A DNA stretch of 64,000 nucleotides from Psychrobium sp051201665 (GTDB taxonomy: Bacteria > Pseudomonadota > Gammaproteobacteria > Enterobacterales > Psychrobiaceae), in assembly GCF_051201665.1 (NCBI RefSeq), contig NZ_CP179210.1, forward strand, positions 2,108,001 to 2,172,000, read 5' to 3'. This document shows, piece by piece, positions 9,647 to 17,846 of this stretch (positions are counted from its first letter, which is position 1; the number at the start of each line of letters is the position of its first letter). A program made the position numbers and the translations under genes. Below the pieces are notes generated by a model. That model saw only the letters and a list, made by a program, of their open reading frames with translations, searched no databases and was not told the origin of the DNA.

Positions 9647-10909
9647 ATGTCATATGAAGCAAAGGTATTTAGGGTTTTAATTGCATCTCCATCAGATGTA
9701 GTTGAAGAGTGAGAGATTGCAGTAAAAACAATCCAAGAGTGGAATGATTTAAACTCTCCAGAAAGAAAAATTGTTTTACTACCATTGAGGTGGGAAACAC
9801 ATACAGCCCCTGAATATGGCAGCAGACCTCAAGAGGTAATAAATCGCCAAATAGTCGATCATTGTGATCTTGTCATAGGTGTATTCTGGACTCGAATCGG
9901 AAGTCCTACAGGTGTTGCAGACAGTGGTACATTAGAAGAAATAGAGAGAGTCGCGGGAAAAGGTCACCCTGTAATGCTTTATTTTTCACAAGTAAAAAAA
10001 GATCCTGAACAAATCGATCTAGAGCAACTTGCGAAATTGAGAGAGTTTAAAAATAAAACTTTTCCAAAGGCACTAGTAGAAAGTTACTCTAGTCAAATTG
10101 AATTCAGAGATAAATTAACTAAGCAAATAGAAATCCAATTAAGAACCCTTATTGCTGCTGATGCAAATGATAGTAATGCTTTAGCTAGTGAAAATGGTGA
10201 CAAGATAGAAATTGAATTCTTCGATTCGGATTCAGGAGACTACTTAGGAAAAGAAATAACTATAGAAGTCGATTATTTTGATGTTCAAGATATTGATGAT
10301 ATACCTGATTATAGTAGTTCATCGTTGACTAGTTCTGACGAGGACAAAGTAAGTCGGATTGCACTAAAAAAATCAAATAGAGAATTTTATAAGGAATCTG
10401 TTGAGTATTTAATTAAAAAATCTATGTTCAAATCTGTAGGTTTTGCTCTAAAAAATAATGGAGTGATAGGCGCCAGAGATATTTTTATCGATATGAAATT
10501 AAACACTGAAAGTGATGAAGTTAAATTAACTAGTAATGATAAATTCGAACTTAAAGTTCCGAAAAAGGAGCGTGGTGGTGGTATCTCTTTTTCAATCGAT
10601 GACTTTGGTGCATTGGCTAGTGAACAACTACATGTTGAAGGCGAGCAAAATGATTGGAATGTTAGCTTTGAATTAAGGGCTCTTCAGCCTAAGCGTAATG
10701 TTAAATCACGACAAAAACTGATTATTGGATCTATTAATTCCTGCAAGTTAGATATAACTGCAAAAGTTTATGCTGATATTCTACCCGAGCCGCTAATACA
10801 AAACTTAGCTATTAATTTGAACGTCAATAATGTACCTGTCTCGTATTATGAATTACTTGAACAAAGTGGTATTGAAATAGAAAATATTGAAAAGGTCATA
10901 AATGAATGA
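9647..10909 (+). pseudogene. DUF4062-like protein gene with an in-frame stop
   Basis: Translation from ATG 9647 (after an AAGGAATCGAG ribosome site) gives MSYEAKVFRVLIASPSDVVEE, then TGA at 9710-9712, then EIAVKTIQEWN and 398 more residues in the same frame. Related proteins read VVEERE here, so a CGA to TGA change is the simplest explanation. The N-terminal region (RVLIASPSDV, LLPLRWETHTAPEYG, CDLVIGVFWTRIGSPTG, SGTLEEIE) resembles the DUF4062/TIR-like fold found in large signalling and defence proteins. The C-terminal 200 residues, rich in acidic and serine residues, are unrecognised. An internal restart may yield a shortened protein from 9785. The gene is followed by an attC site, so it was a cassette. 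Confidence 0.75.
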
Positions 10910-10913
10910 GGCA

Positions 10914-11005
10914 TAACAAGCTGTTAAACAAGGACAAAAAACAGTTGGTTTTGCTCCTTCGTCGCTAATTTTAATCACTATTTTTTGCCTGTTAACAGAG
11001 CGTTA
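10914..11005 (+). other. Integron attC recombination site
   Basis: The site begins TAACAAGCTGTTAAAC and ends GTTAACAGAGCGTTA. The two ends are imperfect complements, as expected for the folded bottom strand of attC, and the right end supplies the G^TTA crossover. An inner segment, CTCCTTCGTCGCTAATTTT, is shared exactly with the attC at 23334-23430. It separates the DUF4062 gene from the next cassette. Confidence 0.75.
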
Positions 11006-11010
11006 AAACT

Positions 11011-11577
11011 ATGAAATATATCGTACCTATAATTTTGTTTTTAGTTAGTTGCACTACACAACCAACAGGGAAATATTTTCCTGACGGGCTTCTATCAGAA
11101 CACGAAGATTTGGATTCGTTTGTCCAATCATGGTATGGGAAGCATTTGGCTAGTATGGATGAGCCATCATTAGCTAACGCTACAAATCATGAGTACCGAT
11201 TCACTTGGTTACCAACATTTCACCAACCAATGATCTTCAGAATATCTATCGAAGATGAAAAATATATATTTTATGTCAAGCGAACTGACGGGGCTGGTGG
11301 ATATGATTCTGGTCGAATTGTGGATAATCAAAAAATAAAAATTCCCATCGAAACAGCAAGAAACATTATTAGCAAACTCGAAAGTGATTGCCAGTTTTGG
11401 GGGCAACCTACAACGCTAGATACTATGGGCTTTGATGGTTCGCAGTGGATTTTCGAAGCTTCGAAAAAAGGTCGGTATCATGTTGTTGATAGGTGGTCGC
11501 CAGATGACGGTTGTTTTTATGAAATTGGTGTGGAGTTAATGTCTTTATCAAATTTAAAAATTAATGAAATTTACTAA
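11011..11577 (+). CDS. Cassette-borne predicted lipoprotein
   Basis: A 188-residue protein starting six bases after the attC crossover region, the usual arrangement of an integron cassette. The N-terminus is a lipoprotein signal with lipobox FLVSC. The mature protein has a conserved-looking core (WLPTFHQPMIFRISIE, GAGGYDSGRI, GFDGSQWIFEA) reminiscent of uncharacterised cassette and polyimmunity-type proteins, but I do not recognise a named family. It is followed by a left half-attC (11583-11610) cut off by the joint motif and group II intron. Confidence 0.7.
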   Translation: MKYIVPIILFLVSCTTQPTGKYFPDGLLSEHEDLDSFVQSWYGKHLASMDEPSLANATNHEYRFTWLPTFHQPMIFRISIEDEKYIFYVKRTDGAGGYDSGRIVDNQKIKIPIETARNIISKLESDCQFWGQPTTLDTMGFDGSQWIFEASKKGRYHVVDRWSPDDGCFYEIGVELMSLSNLKINEIY

Positions 11578-11582
11578 GACTT

Positions 11583-11612
11583 TTAACAAGGCGTTCAACG
11601 CTCACCAGCAAA
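11583..11612 (+). other. Truncated attC (left arm only)
   Basis: TTAACAAGGCGTTCAACGCTC after the cassette stop matches an attC left arm. No right arm follows: within 30 bases the sequence enters the joint motif AAAGGACAGTCA and then the intron. This is a broken attC. Confidence 0.55.
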
Positions 11613-11617
11613 AATAA

Positions 11618-11631
11618 ATAAAGGACAGTCA
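11618..11631 (+). repeat. Joint motif copy 1, split by the intron
   Basis: ATAAAGGACAGTCA, identical to the first part of the recurring motif. The group II intron begins directly after it with GTGCG, so here the 3' half (TTAAATTT) is absent or displaced. Confidence 0.7.
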
Positions 11632-12241
11632 GTGCGCCGAGATAAATCGGTAGAAGATTGGAGGTGAAAGCCCTCTGCTTGGTAAGGCTCAGCAAGCCGC
11701 CAAGACCCCGAGTCATGGGCTTTGCATCGTAAGGTGTCGAGTTAAGCGTTGACAGGGGAAACCATAGGCTAAGTATTGAGCTGCGAAATCATCGTCAAGA
11801 GTGCTGACCTAGTTGTCTGATGGGGAAGGCAATATGATGGTTAACGTTATACCGCGAGAGGGTAAGGCAAGTTAACCCTCAACTCTTCGCAGTCAGAGAC
11901 CTTATGCATGTGGCGATGTCTTTTATGCGGAACTCGGGAGATCCAAAGGGAGCGTTTGCGCAGCAAACACTTTATCGGGAAGTCAGTTCGACGTAGCCGA
12001 TAATGATAACCCTTTGGAAGTCAGACAGCTTCATAGTAGTGAAGAAGCATGCGAACAAAGCGGTGAGAAAATCAACGTGGCGGAGTATGTGGAGCGAAGG
12101 GAGCTGACAAAGAGAAAGTCATTCAACAGGAGTAAGACCATGACGCAGAGCGTGGAAGTATTGCTGCCTCGTTTGGATCGGCTAGGGGAAGCAGCAAAAC
12201 GTGATAAATCGCTACAATTTAATAATCTGTTTCACCACAAG
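11632..12241 (+). ncRNA. 5' fragment of a group II intron
   Basis: The segment opens with GTGCGCCGAG, matching the conserved GUGYG 5' end of group II introns, and continues for some 500 bases without a gene in the manner of domain I-III RNA, then into an intron-protein reading frame. It is cut at 12242 by the next copy of the joint motif, so domains V-VI and most of the reverse transcriptase are missing and it cannot splice. Secondary structure was not computed. Confidence 0.7.
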
Positions 12242-12244
12242 TAA
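12140..12244 (+). pseudogene. Truncated intron reverse transcriptase (34 residues)
   Basis: From ATG 12140 the frame reads MTQSVEVLLPRLDRLGEAAK then RDKSLQFNNLFHH, like the N-terminus of group II intron reverse transcriptase/maturases. The stop codon (12242-12244) is supplied by the joint motif that truncates the gene. An upstream in-frame ATG at 12014 lies in intron RNA sequence. Confidence 0.65.
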
Positions 12245-12262
12245 AGGACAGTCATTAAATTT
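12242..12262 (+). repeat. Joint motif copy 2
   Basis: TAAAGGACAGTCATTAAATT followed by T. It joins the truncated intron protein frame on its left to a truncated msrA-like gene (minus strand) on its right. Confidence 0.8.
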
Positions 12263-12442
12263 GTTCAGCATAGCCGTCGTAATCGTCTTTGGTATTGTTG
12301 CTTGTACCATTAGCGCGGCCTGCTTGCGTAGCCATAACACCAGGTAAGTGCTTCATAAATTCCTGCACTCACCAAAGGTACCCCCGGCAAAGTAAATAGT
12401 TTCTAGTTGGATGTTTGAGTTGTTACTTTGTTGTCTTGTCAT
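12255..12442 (-). pseudogene. MsrA-like 5' fragment, frameshifted
   Basis: Reading leftward from ATG at 12442 gives MTRQQSNNSNIQLETIYFAG then GTFGECRNL and a stop. A frame change continues as EFMKHLPGVMATQAGRANG and KDDYDGYAE, resembling the N-terminal part of peptide methionine sulfoxide reductase (FAGG-FWGVE, LPGV--T--G-ANG, GHAE). A small deletion near FWGVE explains the shift. The gene is cut by joint motif copy 2 at 12256. The catalytic cysteine position reads T in GGTF, so it could be a paralogue. Confidence 0.5.
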
Positions 12443-12520
12443 GTTTCTCGCATAGCCTAGAGATTTAGAATCTTTTTATTGTGAAATTTGGATTGATAAA
12501 ATAGGCGTATAATTTCTATT

Positions 12521-12535
12521 TGAGAATAATTGTTA
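12521..12535. promoter_or_regulatory. Possible Fur-like box upstream of the receptor gene
   Basis: TGAGAATAATTGTTA matches 12 of 15 positions of the 7-1-7 Fur consensus (TGATAATNATTATCA). It lies 180 bases before a TonB-dependent receptor gene, a common Fur target. A single site with three mismatches is weak evidence. Confidence 0.3.
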
Positions 12536-12713
12536 TATGGAAACGCTCACCAGTTCAGATATAATGCGCCCACATCGTGATTATTGCCTGTGAACAGTCT
12601 CTACGGTTCATCTTACTCTATTTGTTTAAATCAGGGGGAGTAATTGGTTAAGTAGATTGTGCACAGTAATCGAATTGCTTCCAGATAGCATTGCATTAAA
12701 AGAGAAAATTTAA

Positions 12714-14633
12714 ATGATTCGAATAGTAAAAGTTAGCGTGCCTGTTTTATTGTGTGGCTTATCGGCTGTTTCAATGGCATCGGCCGATGTAGATAGTGAA
12801 AGCATGATCAATGAAAAGAATGCTAAAAAAAACAACATTGAAAAAATCAATATTGAAGGTTCAACCACCGCTAACAAAAAGCCTGTAGGGACCTTTGATG
12901 CTCCAGTGTCTAATTTGGAATATGATCCTCGTGTCGATTTGCAGTCACGTAATATGGCGGAAGCGCAAGCTGATGTAACCATTCGTGGTGGTATTTTTGA
13001 AAATACGGGATTTAGAGTGGGTAGTGCGACGTTATTTGATCCGCAAACGGGGCATTATTTCTCAGAAATTCCCATTGCGCCGACAATGTTGAGTGGTCCT
13101 GGCATCTTAACCGGAGCGGATAACGCCTTATTCGGGATGAACAGTTCAGTGGGGACGGTTAACTTTGGTTGGAAACCGATTTACTCCGCCGGTAGCGTTT
13201 CTGTTGGCCTAGGCAATAACGATTTTAACATGCAAAGTGTACACGCCGGGTTTAGTAAGCCACTAGAAAATGCTCGCGATTGGTCTATTGGTTTTGAAGG
13301 TGACTTTTCGCGTTCAGAAAGTGACGGCACCATTGAAAATGGCGATCACGATTTCCAGCGAGTTTCTGGCCGTGTTCAATTAATCGGACCCGCTTCACAA
13401 ACCGATGTATTTTTTGGGTCCCAAGATAAGTTTTTTGGCTGGCCGAATATGTACACGCCTTTTAACGTTAATGAGACAGAAGACCTCAGTGCTAAATTGT
13501 TTATGATTAATCATAAGCAAAGTTATGCCACTGATAGCTCGTTTGAAGTTACTGCCTATTCTCGTCGTCATGACGATCATTATGTTTTTTCTCGTGAGAA
13601 ACCTGAAGCCTTTCAAGCGTTCCATGAAACAAAGGTGACGTCGGTGGGTTTGTCAGGTCATCATGCACAAACAGATACCTTTGCATGGAATTATTCGGCG
13701 CAGTTTATTAAAGACTCTATCGAGTCTACGACGCTTGAGAATAACTTCACATCGCGTAATTACTATAAAGTGAGTGTTTTACCTCAGTTTAAACAGACTT
13801 TAGCCAATGACGAAAAGCTAACATGGCGTTTTGGTGCTGCTTTTGATGATACAAATCGTGATGATTCACACGTATCGCTCATTGGAGATGTCACTTGGCA
13901 TCGCATTAAAGCTGATGGCTCTTCTCAAACGGTGTATTTCTCTTATGCCGAGGCGAGTCAAGTAGCGGGTTATACCGCTATTGGTGGTAGCGAATCCGGT
14001 GGCTTATTTAGAAGTAATCATAATCTTGAGCGTGAAACAACTAAAAACATAGAATTAGGGGTAGCGTTAGATCAAGACTCTTGGACACTAGACTCTGCTA
14101 TTTTTTATCGTCAAGATAATAACTTAACCGACTGGACTTATAACGCTAATTCAACCTCAGCGCGCTCAGCTAATCCTGTCGATATAAACAGTTTGGGGTT
14201 AGAGTTGCTGGCGACTCAGCAGTTTGACAGCGCAAAAGTAATTACGAGTTATACCTTTTTGAAGAAATCAGAAGATTATGGTGATGCGAATATCGATGCG
14301 AGCTTTTACGCGCTAAACTATCCTGATCATCGTGTCACGTTAGGGGCTATCTGGGATCCTGTTGAGCGGATTGAAATTCGTGTTGATAATGAGTGGCGTA
14401 AGCAACAAGAAAATATCTTACGTAATGGTAGTGACGAAGCCTTTTTCACCCATATCACAGTGAAATATTCCCCAGAATCGCTTGATGGCTTAGTGATTAG
14501 TTTTGCGGCTGATAACCCTTGGGATGAATCTTTCGAAGAAATTCCGGGACACCAGGACGCGGTGAGCAATACACGGTTAGCGCCACTTACAGCTGGTAGA
14601 GAGCGAGTCGAAGAAATAAAGGACCGTCAATAA
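12714..14633 (+). CDS. TonB-dependent outer-membrane receptor, frameshifted at its extreme C-terminus
   Basis: A signal peptide (cut near SMASA-DV) precedes a plug domain (about residues 60-170: VTIRGGIFENTGFRVG, the PGILTGADNALFG region) and a beta-barrel with alternating strands to the end. Substrate is unknown; cobalamin or siderophore-type is possible. In the present frame the protein ends LTAGRERVEEIKDRQ after FEEIPG. Adding one base near 14549 would instead give FEEIPGTPGRGEQYTVSAT then YSW and a TAG at 14597-14599, with the terminal aromatic residue needed for barrel insertion. So the last strand has been lost by a one-base deletion. Joint motif copy 3 follows the original stop by 16 bases. 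Confidence 0.85.
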   Translation: MIRIVKVSVPVLLCGLSAVSMASADVDSESMINEKNAKKNNIEKINIEGSTTANKKPVGTFDAPVSNLEYDPRVDLQSRNMAEAQADVTIRGGIFENTGFRVGSATLFDPQTGHYFSEIPIAPTMLSGPGILTGADNALFGMNSSVGTVNFGWKPIYSAGSVSVGLGNNDFNMQSVHAGFSKPLENARDWSIGFEGDFSRSESDGTIENGDHDFQRVSGRVQLIGPASQTDVFFGSQDKFFGWPNMYTPFNVNETEDLSAKLFMINHKQSYATDSSFEVTAYSRRHDDHYVFSREKPEAFQAFHETKVTSVGLSGHHAQTDTFAWNYSAQFIKDSIESTTLENNFTSRNYYKVSVLPQFKQTLANDEKLTWRFGAAFDDTNRDDSHVSLIGDVTWHRIKADGSSQTVYFSYAEASQVAGYTAIGGSESGGLFRSNHNLERETTKNIELGVALDQDSWTLDSAIFYRQDNNLTDWTYNANSTSARSANPVDINSLGLELLATQQFDSAKVITSYTFLKKSEDYGDANIDASFYALNYPDHRVTLGAIWDPVERIEIRVDNEWRKQQENILRNGSDEAFFTHITVKYSPESLDGLVISFAADNPWDESFEEIPGHQDAVSNTRLAPLTAGRERVEEIKDRQ

Positions 14634-14636
14634 ATT
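14615..14636 (+). repeat. Joint motif copy 3 (diverged)
   Basis: ATAAAGGACCGTCAATAAAT then TT, with two changes from the common form. It separates the receptor gene from a cassette with an attC-like site. Confidence 0.65.
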
Positions 14637-14671
14637 TCCGATAACTGTGAAAGTTACGTGGCAGCTAAAAC

Positions 14672-14777
14672 TTAACAAGGGTTTTCAAGTCGGACAAATT
14701 ACAGTTGCTTTATAAAACGAATTCTATCAATATCATTAACGAAGCGACATGCGAACAAAAACTAGTAAGGCGCTTAA
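14672..14777 (+). other. Probable attC site (degenerate)
   Basis: Begins TTAACAAGGGTTTTCAAG and ends AGTAAGGCGCTTAA, resembling attC left and right ends; the right core reads GCGCTTAA rather than GCGTTA. It lies just ahead of the membrane protein gene at 14801. A similar boundary, CTTAAACGGAAC, recurs at 18638-18649 before yefM. Confidence 0.45.
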
Positions 14778-14800
14778 ACGGAACTAAATAGAGGAAGCAT

Positions 14801-15200
14801 GTGAAAAAAGAAATTATAGGGAAATACGTTGCAATCTTGGGGTTATTGCTTTTTGGGGCACCACTTTGGGGAATCGCTGATTCCTATTTTACAATGGCCT
14901 CTTCATTTCAAGAGATAACTCTTTTTGGAACTAATGATCCTAAAATAGCGCCAGAAGAGATGACATCAGCAGCTATGTTTACAGCAATAGGAGCTCTCTT
15001 AAGTATGGTGGGCTTAATCCTTTTGGCAATTGCCGTTGTGGGCTTAAATTATCGGAAGAGTTGGTTTTTTTTGGGCGCTAATAATATATTCAATTCTATT
15101 GCTCATTATAATTCCAATCGGTACTTTGTTTGGGTTAATGGTGTTGACAGTGCTAGTTTTAAATAGGAAAAAATTTGGAGCCGTTAATCACCTTGCATAA
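14801..15200 (+). pseudogene. Small three-helix membrane protein, frameshifted at a T8 run
   Basis: GTG 14801 follows a GAGGAAG ribosome site. The current frame stops at 15166 after 121 residues (GANNIFNSIAHYNSN...). If the T8 run at 15065-15072 were T7, the frame would continue WFFWALIIYSILLLIIIPIG then TLFGLMVLTVLVLNRKKFG to TAA 15198-15200, adding a clear third hydrophobic helix and a basic tail. Two helices precede it (ILGLLLFGAPLW and IGALLSMVGLILLAIAVVG). General shape is like small MotA/TolQ-type cassette membrane proteins, but the family is not certain. It could be a slippage-controlled gene, decay, or a read error. Confidence 0.6.
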
Positions 15201-15230
15201 GAAGAAATTAAGCGAGGACACAAAACTAAA
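15195..15230 (+). other. Truncated attC left arm
   Basis: GCATAAGAAGAAATTAAGCG then AGGACACAAAACT parallels the left half of the attC at 10911-10935 (GCATAACAAGCTGTTAAAC, AAGGACAAAAAACAG). No right arm follows; the joint motif begins 13 bases later. Confidence 0.45.
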
Positions 15231-15242
15231 GAATAAAAAATA

Positions 15243-15265
15243 ATAAAGGACAATCATTAAATTTT
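15243..15265 (+). repeat. Joint motif copy 4
   Basis: ATAAAGGACAATCATTAAAT then TTT, one change from the common form. It interrupts an attC left arm, as copy 1 does. Confidence 0.75.
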
Positions 15266-15433
15266 GTATAAAATACAAAGATTTGGATACCATTTCTTGC
15301 TAAATCGACACCGACTGTTGTCGTATAATTTTCATTTGAGACTCCAATTTATTAAGTAACAATTGCGCGGTTAGTATAGCAATTAGTGGAGGGAGTCTGA
15401 TTATCTGTTAAGTTCCAATTGAAGTAAGTGCAT

Positions 15434-16309
15434 ATGATGAAATACATTTTGGGTTTTTCCTTAGTTCTCTTCTCTTGCTTTTCCCTAGCAAAGAAAAATA
15501 TTAATACATTCACGATTAGTGAAGATACTTACTCTTTGAAAGTAGCAAGTAAGGAAGTTACAACCTCTAAGGGATTAGAGCAGCTCATAAGCTATAGCGT
15601 TTATGAAAATAAAAAGTTCATTCATAGCAGCTCTTATGGAGGGCGCTTTTTTAGCTGCCGACAAGATAAGCCAAAAATTAAAGCAATAAATTCGGAAAAA
15701 GGACAAGTTGGTTGGATGATCGTTGGTTACGGTATCTGTGGAAATACTGTCTCGAATCGGATTGAACTGGTCGTCCCTGTTAAAAGTATGCGGGGAGGTA
15801 AAACCCTTTATAGGAGTGAGACCATCATAGCCAAGGAAGTTCCCAAATTAGTTCCTAAAAAGAATGGTGCAGATGTATGGTTTTACGAACAAAATTGGGG
15901 GAATGGCGGTACTGCTAGCAGTATATTTGTACCTAGAAAGCTTGTGATTCTAAAAGACGACTACTCTTCGACTATTAAGAAAGGTGATGTTTTTCAGGAT
16001 ATTGAGGTCTTAGAGTCATTAAAATCTAATGAATGGTTACGGCCTAACTTTATTTCACTATTTGTCGCGGGGCTTGAAGATGCTAACCCTCAGCTAATGA
16101 ATTATGCATTAGAAAACTACTACAAAACAGAAGATAAGGCGTGGTATGAAGTCTATGTGAAAAATGGCACTAAAGAAGGGCTTTTTAGATTAATCAGAAA
16201 AGTTGAGGTGTTACGTGATCTTTATGAGGAAGTAAAAGGCTCAGTAACGTGGAATTTGGAACTTAACAAGTCAAGTAAATCGGATGCTGTAACAAGCACC
16301 GGTTCTTGA
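15434..16309 (+). CDS. Secreted protein of unknown function
   Basis: About 291 residues from ATG 15434 (GTG 15428 is also open). The N-terminus is a signal peptide (MMKYILGFSLVLFSCFSLAK). The mature protein contains a small cysteine pair region (FFSCRQDK and GYGICGNT) and a lysine-rich middle; no known family is recognised. The tail SSKSDAVTSTGS is low complexity. Its base composition is AT-rich like the cassettes near it, and it follows a joint motif, so it is probably transferred DNA. Confidence 0.65.
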   Translation: MMKYILGFSLVLFSCFSLAKKNINTFTISEDTYSLKVASKEVTTSKGLEQLISYSVYENKKFIHSSSYGGRFFSCRQDKPKIKAINSEKGQVGWMIVGYGICGNTVSNRIELVVPVKSMRGGKTLYRSETIIAKEVPKLVPKKNGADVWFYEQNWGNGGTASSIFVPRKLVILKDDYSSTIKKGDVFQDIEVLESLKSNEWLRPNFISLFVAGLEDANPQLMNYALENYYKTEDKAWYEVYVKNGTKEGLFRLIRKVEVLRDLYEEVKGSVTWNLELNKSSKSDAVTSTGS

Positions 16310-16333
16310 AGCATTAAATGCTAGGGCCGCTTC

Positions 16334-16462
16334 ATGGCTTACATGGTTGTTCATTTAGCTGGGAATAACGAAATTGAATTTCCGCTCGATAAGTTGCCGA
16401 TACTGTATTCGGATCTTGATGGTATTCAGGATAGGGAAGCGTACGTAGCTTTAACTCATTAA
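16334..16462 (+). CDS. Small uncertain reading frame (42 residues)
   Basis: ATG 16334 opens MAYMVVHLAGNNEIEFPLDK then LPILYSDLDGIQDREAYVAL to a TAA. The composition looks protein-like, but no ribosome site or relatives are evident; it could be the tail of a lost gene. The rest of 16310-16543 shows nothing recognisable. Confidence 0.25.
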   Translation: MAYMVVHLAGNNEIEFPLDKLPILYSDLDGIQDREAYVALTH

Positions 16463-16543
16463 CACGGCAAGATCATTATAAATTGAACTTATAGAACAAG
16501 TAGCGATCAGATCAAGGCATAATAATCACCTTGGTCACTTAAT

Positions 16544-17030
16544 ATGAGCACAACTTTTCTGAAACACTTTAATTCAATTACCGACCCTCGCATTGAACGC
16601 TGTAAAAAGCATGAACTTATCGATATTCTTTTGCTAGCTATTAGCGCTGTATTATCTGGTGCAGAAGGATGGGAGGACATTGAAGACTTTGGGCGCTTAA
16701 AACTTGATTGGTTAAACTTGATTGGTTAAAAAAATACGGTACTTTCAATGCAGGAATTCCAAAACATGACACTATTGCTCGTGTTATTTGTCGGTTAAAA
16801 GCAGATGAAATAGAGCATGCCTTTCAATCTTGGATATCATCACTTATTGAAACCACAGGTGCTGATATCATTGCCATTGATGGAAAAACTGCACGTCGTT
16901 CGTTTACAACAAAAGATAGAAAAAGTGCCTTGCATACCGTTAGTGCATGGAGTTGCCAGCATCAATTAGTGCTAGGACAAACAGCCGTTGATAGTAAAAC
17001 CAATGAAATCACAGCGATACCAGAATTACT
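16544..17030 (+). pseudogene. ISAs1-family transposase fragment
   Basis: The N-terminal half of an H-repeat/ISAs1-type transposase: FLKHFNSITDPRIERCKKHE, the LAISAVLSGAEGWEDIEDFG block and then the first catalytic strand ADIIAIDGKTARRSF. A 14-bp tandem duplication (AACTTGATTGGTTA at 16701-16714 and 16715-16728) shifts the frame. The gene is then cut after IPELL by insertion of the IS66-type element at 17031, losing about half of its usual 370 residues. Confidence 0.85.
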
Positions 17031-17109
17031 GTAAGCGTCTCGCCAAAGACACATACCTTTCATAAGTGATCTTGGATAGGGTATCTCCAATTTTATTAAG
17101 GAGATTAAC

Positions 17110-17419
17110 ATGAGTAAACATCGAAGCCTCGAACAATGGCAAGACATCATTAATCTGCACCAATCCAGTGGCTTGAGCGTTAGTGATTTTTGCCGCGACA
17201 ATAACATTCAACCACAGCCTTTTATGCAACTAAGAAGAAGTTAACTAAGGAAACATCAAGCTTTGTAAAAGTCAGCGTCACTCAACCGTCAAAATTAATA
17301 CAGAAATAGCTCCTATTGTTCTTACTGTAGGCCTCGCCAAGGTGTGCTTACCACAATCAACATCGCCAGTGTACTTGGCACAGCTGCTTAAGGGGTTGCA
17401 TCATGAAGATGTTTGTTAA
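17110..17419 (+). pseudogene. tnpA: IS66 accessory protein TnpA, two frameshifts
   Basis: MSKHRSLEQWQDIINLHQSS then GLSVSDFCRDNNIQPQPF is the TnpA helix-turn-helix start. A lost T at about 17221 is needed to continue FYATKKKLTKETSSFVKVSV, and a second shift near 17300 to continue NTEIAPIVLTVGLAKV and PQSTSPVYLAQLLKGLHHED. Two indels make it non-functional unless reads prove otherwise. Confidence 0.75.
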
Positions 17420-17753
17420 TCCAAGCGCTGTCTATCTGTATCGCGATGTAGTCGATTTTCGAAAGTCCATCGATGGCCTTATTGCTATTGTAGAGCAAGA
17501 GCTTAAATACGATGCCTACACCGGCGCACTGTTCTTATTCTCTAATAAAGCCAAAGATAAATTGAAATTAGTCTATTGGGATAAAACGGGCTTTGCCCTG
17601 TGGTATAAACGCCTTGAAAAACACAAATTCAAATGGCCAAGTCAACTTGATAGCGAGGATGTTGTGTTAACAGAGCAACAACTCACTTGGCTATTGTCTG
17701 GTTACGATGTCCTTGGTCATCAAGAATTACATTATCAGTCCGATCTGGGATAG
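17403..17753 (+). CDS. tnpB: IS66 accessory protein TnpB
   Basis: A 116-residue protein typical of IS66 TnpB: VYLYRDVVDFRKSIDGLIAI, the LFLFSNKAKDKLKLVYWDKT core and GFALWYKRLEKHKFKWP. It overlaps the tnpA end, as usual in the family, and appears full length. Its precise role in IS66 transposition is not known, but it is required in studied elements. Its element lacks the right end, so it probably has no function here. Confidence 0.9.
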   Translation: MKMFVNPSAVYLYRDVVDFRKSIDGLIAIVEQELKYDAYTGALFLFSNKAKDKLKLVYWDKTGFALWYKRLEKHKFKWPSQLDSEDVVLTEQQLTWLLSGYDVLGHQELHYQSDLG

Positions 17754-17846
17754 CGCAATACACAAGTCAACGATCGTTGACACGATCTGATTTTCTATTT
17801 GAGCTGAACAGTCACAATGGCGCTATAACATTGCTACACTGACGGC

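Noticed and set aside
9710..9712. Selenocysteine at the in-frame TGA of the DUF4062 gene
   Set aside because: No SECIS-like hairpin is apparent just after the codon, and relatives are expected to have arginine there; CGA to TGA is simpler.
10920..10940. AAACAAGGACAAAAAACAG as a further copy of the joint motif
   Set aside because: It belongs to the inner part of the attC site and lacks GTCATTAAATT; the shared AAGGAC is too short.
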